Assembly (NCBI RefSeq): GCF_022201045.2
Contig: NC_068564.1
Coordinates: forward strand, 10,230,001-10,294,000
Length of the DNA: 64,000 nt
Reading direction: 5' to 3'
Source of the DNA: Citrus sinensis
Taxonomy: Eukaryota > Streptophyta > Magnoliopsida > Sapindales > Rutaceae
Position numbers and translations under genes: made by a program. Numbering within the stretch: the stretch's first letter is position 1; every line of letters begins with the position of its first letter. Shown piece by piece: positions 59,217 to 64,000 of this stretch. The notes under the pieces are model-generated. The model was not told where the DNA came from. It was given only the letters and a program-made list of their open reading frames with translations, and did no database searches.

Positions 59217-60328
59217 TTACTTAGCCTTGATGGGAGGCAATGTTGGTGATGGTGATGGAGTTGGAGCCATTGCTTGTGTGAATTGTTTCAATTCGGGAAT
59301 ATCAGGATTCTTTTCTAACGCTTCAAAGAATTGTGGCAATGGGCTCTCTGCTAGTGCTTTAAAGGCTGGTGACAACGGTGGATCAGCTGCTCCAATAATA
59401 GGTTTGTTTCCTATTGTTGCATATCAAACACACAGAAGAGTAAACAAGAGTTATATATATATAAATAATTGGGACACTTTTTTTCTCTATAGTATTCAGC
59501 TTTTACTTCTCATCCTCCTACAGATCTCATGTATAATAACCCTATTAACTCGTTGATGAACCCAAAAAAAAAAAATTATTTTGTGATTAAGACGAGTTTT
59601 TTTTTTTTCATAAATTTTGTCATCCGGGACGGTAATAGGGTCGCAAAATAATCATATAAGGTAACCGCAAAAAACTAAAACCTAACCGAAAAAAATATTA
59701 TTAATCTCTAAGTTTCAAGGGTAAATAAATGTTCTTTTAATCCCTACATAAAAAGTCCATGTATTTTAAAAATATTTTCCGAAAAATGTCTGTTGTTCAT
59801 ATATATATATTTCCGACCAAATCCATTTAATTATCTTTTATTTTTCATCTACTGGATACCATATTTGTTTGAATTTTCAAAAATGCTGTTTCACTTTTAA
59901 AAAGTCAAATTCAACAATTAAGAGGAGTACTAGCATGGGTATTCTTTAGATCATTTTAAAAAAAAAAATACAAGAATTAATTGAGTATAGACCAATGGAC
60001 CATTTATCTTAAATTTCATTCTCAGAAATGCAAAGAAATAAGGATGTGGGAATGAGACACTGCAAAGAAATAAAGATGAGAAAATGAACTTACTGCTAAG
60101 GAAACCTCTCTCAAGGCAGGTACCGCCGAATGAAGGCATGCATCTCATGTTGCACCAAATAAAACATGTCCACGCATCTTTTCTAAAACCATATTTACAA
60201 TAATCGAGACATTCATTGTATTTCCGATTGCCTTCCGCCATTTGCACCTCATTGTTCATCGCAATCATAATTAGCACTGCTGCAAAAATGCCCCAAACTG
60301 AACCACTTTTCACGTAATTATAAGCCAT
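59217..60328 (-). CDS. Putative secreted cysteine-rich peptide, 142 aa
   Basis: Exon 1 is 60328-60094 (235 nt) and exon 2 is 59410-59217 (194 nt), with a 683-bp GT-AG intron (donor 'gtaagttc', acceptor 'caacaatag'), phase 1 and 429 nt in total. The N-terminal hydrophobic core GIFAAVLIMIAM (residues ~13-24) suggests a signal peptide. Six cysteines follow in the pattern C-x3-C-x10-C-x3-C-x3-C-x7-C (residues ~40-72). Exon 2 adds a helical segment (FKALAESPLPQFFEALEKNP) and a Pro/Ser/Thr-rich tail ending in LPPIKAK. The spacing recalls plant helical-hairpin and thionin-like small proteins, but I do not recognise the family. If exon 1 were not spliced, the frame would run on for about 47 codons. 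A TATA box lies ~90 bp upstream. Confidence 0.65.
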
Positions 60329-60416
60329 TTCTTGATCGATTTCCAACTTTCTCTTGTTAAAATTCTGGATCAATCTATTGTATTGGTTGTTCGTACCTAA
60401 AGTGTCATTTATGAAG

Positions 60417-60428
60417 CTATATATACAT
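60417..60428 (-). promoter_or_regulatory. TATA box of the cysteine-rich peptide gene
   Basis: Minus strand 'gtatatatagct', about 90-100 bp upstream of the chosen ATG. This is a suitable distance for a short 5' UTR. Confidence 0.5.
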
Positions 60429-62616
60429 GTTTACAAAAGGAGCTAATTTTAGTTGTCAAAGAGCCAAGTTGGTTCTGTTGTGATTACAGCCTATATTTAT
60501 ATATAAATTTTTTAATTTCTGCTGTGGTTGTTTTGCCTAATAATTGCTCAATTCTTTTCTTAGCGGTTAATGGTTCAAAAATAGAAATTGAGTATAATTC
60601 CTCAACAAACTATCTTAAAGTAATCCTTTAGTTTACGTAATATTTGATTTTAAGAGTCGATATTGATGATTACGGTCAATATAATGCAGGTAACAAGGTC
60701 GAATCCTCAAGAACTGCAGGAAATTAAGAAAATCTAGTTAGTTTATATATATATATATATGTAATAATCTTTAGTTTATATATAGAATAATTTTCAACTC
60801 CAACGTAGTTCATAAAATACCACCTATGGTAATTATATATCAAGTAAAACCAATATATGCTTAGTTAGTCTAAAATTTCCCACAATTCAATAATAGTGCT
60901 CCTCTTTGACCACTAGGAAGGATCGCTAGACCAGCAGCCAAATCAACAATGAATGTGTAATGATGGTGATTCCACACCAGGCTCAATAAAGAATTGAATG
61001 TAGAAAGGGGATCCTAATCCTAAACTAAAAGAAAAGTCCATGACCCCTTTTTAGAGCGTAAGCGTATAAGGAGAGGTCGAATTCCAAGAGAATTTTGATA
61101 TGTTTTTATTACATTTTTATTTACTTGTTATATATAAGTCAATTTATTTTGAACGCAATTAACTATAAGTCAATTTATTTATTTTCAATTACCTTCGTTT
61201 TCACTATCCAACATGTTGTCTATTATTGATATGTTAATAACGCACAAGCCACAATGCTTTGTATTTTGTGCTTGATTTGGTATTTATTTGGTATTAGGGT
61301 GTATCTTTTAAGTTGCAGCTTGTAAAAAAAAAAAAATTAAAAAATTGAAAGAGTGTCGGCGTCTAGGGATGATAATATGCGTCAGGATTCGTTTGTTCGA
61401 TTCGATTTGATTCGATGCGAATTAAATGGGCTTGGGTTTGAAAAAATTGATTTATTTAATAAATGTGTGAATTCGATTCGATTCGCTAATTAAACGAATC
61501 GAATCCTGGTTTGAAGATATTGATTCGTTTAATCGTTTATTTATTATGATTCGTTTAATAAATAGGTCATAAATGAATCAAATACAAGTCGATTCGCTTA
61601 TTATTTGTTTAATTAAATTACTTTTTTGTCCTTAAATTTATTTGAATTTTTTTTTAAAATTTGAAGATGAAAAATAGAAAATACCGAAAAAGATGAAAAA
61701 TTTCTATTTCAAGCAATTCTTTTTTCACTTCTTTCTATTTTACGGGCATGAAAGCCCTATAAACCCTAGATCTAGGTACCAAAAATCTTTTTTTACTAGT
61801 TGAAAATTTTCTTTTTATCACAATTTTTTTTTATTCATATAAGTATACTCTCTAATTGCACTGTAAAATGCCTTGAATTGAGTTGAAGATAAAAGAAGAT
61901 ATTTAGCACATGAAAGCACATAAAAATTGGTAGTATTTTTGAGTTTTTCTTCCAATGATTTAAAGATATTGTGTTAATTATAGTTTGTTCCTTATGGCAA
62001 TTATTCAATGGTTGTATCAAACTATATCATTGTTGATTTCTTTTTAAGAAAAAAGTTAATGAATTTTACATACATTGTAGTATTATTTAATTGTGTAAAA
62101 AAATTATTTTAATATAATTTGTATCAGTTTAATGAAAAATTTTATTTTGCCCTTAATGAATTACTAGTTAACAGTTTTACACTAATGGTGAGTTAATACA
62201 AGGATATTTTAAGCTATTGTTTGAAAAGTAAGGATGAAATAAGCTATTGTATTAAACTATAGGGATGAAAATGGTTTTTTCCCGAGATAATGTGATAAAT
62301 TATCTGGTGAAATTATTAAAACAAAACTAAAAATTATTAATATTTTAACATTAATTTAAAATTGCACAGAAATAAAAAAGAAAACATGTGTCAATAGAGG
62401 AAGCTGGTGATTGATGGGCGATTGTTGCTAACACTCCTCTAAAAGTTAATAGCATAAAATAAATGTACTTTTTAAATAATAACATTTTCAAAAATAGTAA
62501 AGATATTATAAATGTTTTATCATACAAGTATGAGATTAAATCTATTTCACTTCCAAACTACAACATTTGAATTAAGATATGAATTAGTCCAATTTTAAAG
62601 GGCCAATACTCTATTG
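60429..62616. other. Gene-poor AT-rich region
   Basis: About 2.2 kb without a recognisable gene. 61,375-61,610 is rich in repeated GATTCG and TTCGATTCGATT motifs on both strands, as in decayed DNA-element termini. (AT)n tracts occur near 60,743-60,760. Confidence 0.5.
61375..61610. repeat. GATTCG-rich degenerate repeat
   Basis: Clustered 'gattcgattcg', 'gattcgttta' and 'cgaatcgaatc' motifs in both orientations over about 235 bp. No clean period. Probably the relic of a transposon end. Confidence 0.4.
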
Positions 62617-63662
62617 CTTCGTTTACTTGTTAGTAATCGAAATGAGCTAGAATTGGAATGAGCTGGAATGAGAATCAAAATAAGTTGCTTACTTAACTTA
62701 CAGGATTCGGAATCGGAATCGGAATGGGCTGGAATCCCATCAATGTGTTTGTTTTATCTTGGAATTAGAATTGGAATGAGTTAGATTGTACAAATTACTA
62801 AAAGGTACTTATTGAATTATTGTCATAATTGTTATTTTATATTTTAATTATTGTGATTATTTATTCAAAAATTATTATCATTGTTATTAATTATTGTCAA
62901 TAATGTATTAATATATTAATTAATTGTAAATTTTTTAATTAATTATAATAACATACTAATTAATTATAATAATTATATATTTTATTATTATAAAATTAAT
63001 TAATAATAACATATGAATTAATTATAATTTCATTAATAATTATTAAACTACTAATTGTTGTAGTAGTATATTAACTAATTAATAATATTATAATAATAAT
63101 ATATTAATTATTGTGTTATTTATTCAAAAATTATAATTACTAATATATTATTGTTAATAATATATTATTATATTAATTAATGAATTAATTATAATACAAG
63201 TATATTAATTATTTGATTATTTATAAAAATTATAATTATTAATAATTATTGTTACTAATATATTAATATTGTAACAATTATATTAATTAATTAATAATAA
63301 TATATGAGCTAATTATAATAATTATATTAATAATTGTTATAGTAGTATATTAATTAATTAATAATAATATATTAATTATTGTGATTATTTATTCAAAAAT
63401 TATAATTATTGTTAATACTATATTAATTAGTTATAAATGAGGAGAATATGGATATTTTTAATTTTGAGGAGGACAAAATAGTTAATTCTGGAAATGAGAT
63501 TCTCATTCCCACCTCTCCCGTGGGAATGAGAACTCTAGTAATTATTCCCAATTTTAGATGGAGTCCACCACTTTAATTCTCATTTCATTTATTATTTAAG
63601 TAAACATATAATTCATTCTTATTGCCTCATTCTCATTCCCATTTCCAATTAGTAAACACACC
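62617..63662. mobile_element. Inverted-repeat element with AT-rich core (~1.05 kb)
   Basis: The left end (about 62,620-62,700: 'cgtttacttgttagtaatcg', 'gaaatgagc', GGAATGAG repeats) matches the reverse complement of the right end (about 63,585-63,660: 'tgtgtttactaattgg', 'aaatgggaatgagaatgag', then 'tttacttaa'). This gives imperfect inverted repeats of about 75 bp. Between them, 62,815-63,430 is almost pure A/T built from TTAATTAATTATAA-type words. No coding potential. It looks like a non-autonomous DNA element. The target duplication is unresolved. Confidence 0.55.
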
Positions 63663-64000
63663 ATATATCTCAATTTAGCACTGTAAAATCAAGGTGGGAA
63701 GCAAATATATATAGAAAGAGAAATAAGTGAAACACAAATCTGTTTTTCCAATTAAATAATTCGCCTGAGATTTTCTGTTCTTCTATCACTTCCTAATTAA
63801 TAACGTTTCTATCATATATCATATGATTCCTTATAGAAGCGGGTACGATGTAAAATTCTCATTAGCATGTTCATATATTCGTTGTCCAACAGCTGCAAAA
63901 TGAGACATAACAATCGTGTATATTACGTCTTCACGTTCTTAGTTTTGATATATAGAATGCAGATTCAAAGTGTAAGTTTATAGATAATAATTTAGTGGCA
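63663..64000. other. Terminal intergenic stretch
   Basis: AT-rich, no gene or repeat recognised. The window ends here. Confidence 0.5.

Noticed and set aside
59227-59556. Plus-strand glycine-rich 109-codon frame
   Set aside because: It is the antisense shadow of exon 2 of the minus-strand peptide gene, whose own frame joins exactly to exon 1.
60329-60373. Longer N-terminus for the cysteine-rich peptide
   Set aside because: The upstream in-frame start is TTG, and the first ATG (60,328) leads directly into the hydrophobic segment.
1-64000. CRISPR arrays, operons, riboswitches or bacterial origins
   Set aside because: The window is plant nuclear DNA with spliced genes. No regularly spaced repeat array or prokaryotic signal was seen.

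Overview
The window is nuclear DNA of a flowering plant, most likely a eudicot. The evidence is AT-rich intergenic DNA, many short GT-AG introns, plant-only families (IQD, POLLENLESS 3-like, inactive purple acid phosphatase 16), a Ty1/copia element primed by initiator tRNA-Met, and a plastid-derived 5S rRNA pseudogene. Citrus or a relative is my impression, but the sequence alone does not prove it.

Bases 1-16,840 are a repeat-built region. A segment of about 2-3.6 kb occurs four times in the same orientation (units A-D). Units C and D each carry an intact, unrecognised two-exon micro-gene (49 codons, exons of 19 and 131 nt); the copies in A and B are broken. Copies of an RNase H-like retroelement tail sit at the matching place in A, C and D. 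A 7.3-kb, frame-broken Ty1/copia element has inserted just 3' of the unit A micro-gene. The uninterrupted units act as internal empty sites and support a TCTTT target-site duplication.

Bases 16,840-38,731 are gene-rich. On the minus strand are an IQ67-domain calmodulin-binding protein (414 aa), a tandem pair of purple acid phosphatase 16-like genes (390 and 376 aa, same five-exon structure) and a POLLENLESS 3-like TPR protein (820 aa). The last is head-to-head, 739 bp apart, with the plus-strand WD40 ribosome-biogenesis gene PWP1 (502 aa, 16 exons). Two PWP1 introns appear to use GC-AG splice sites.

Bases 38,732-47,850 hold a downstream tandem duplication, a full-length ungapped plastid 5S rRNA pseudogene, and a two-exon gene of unknown function (344 aa, six-histidine run, scattered GW/WG motifs). 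A direct repeat and a terminal-inverted-repeat element follow.

Bases 47,850-58,655 hold a convergent pair. The spliceosomal U4/U6 protein PRP4 (579 aa, plus strand) has a 273-bp near-perfect tandem duplication in its last intron. DPAGT1/ALG7 (423 aa, 11 exons, minus strand) starts N-glycan synthesis at the ER.

Bases 58,656-64,000 are gene-poor. They hold a two-exon gene for a putative secreted cysteine-rich peptide (142 aa, minus strand) and a second inverted-repeat element with a very AT-rich core. All CDS coordinates are genomic spans; exon borders were set by hand from splice signals and checked by reading-frame arithmetic. The genes are independent nuclear loci and no operon-like logic is implied.
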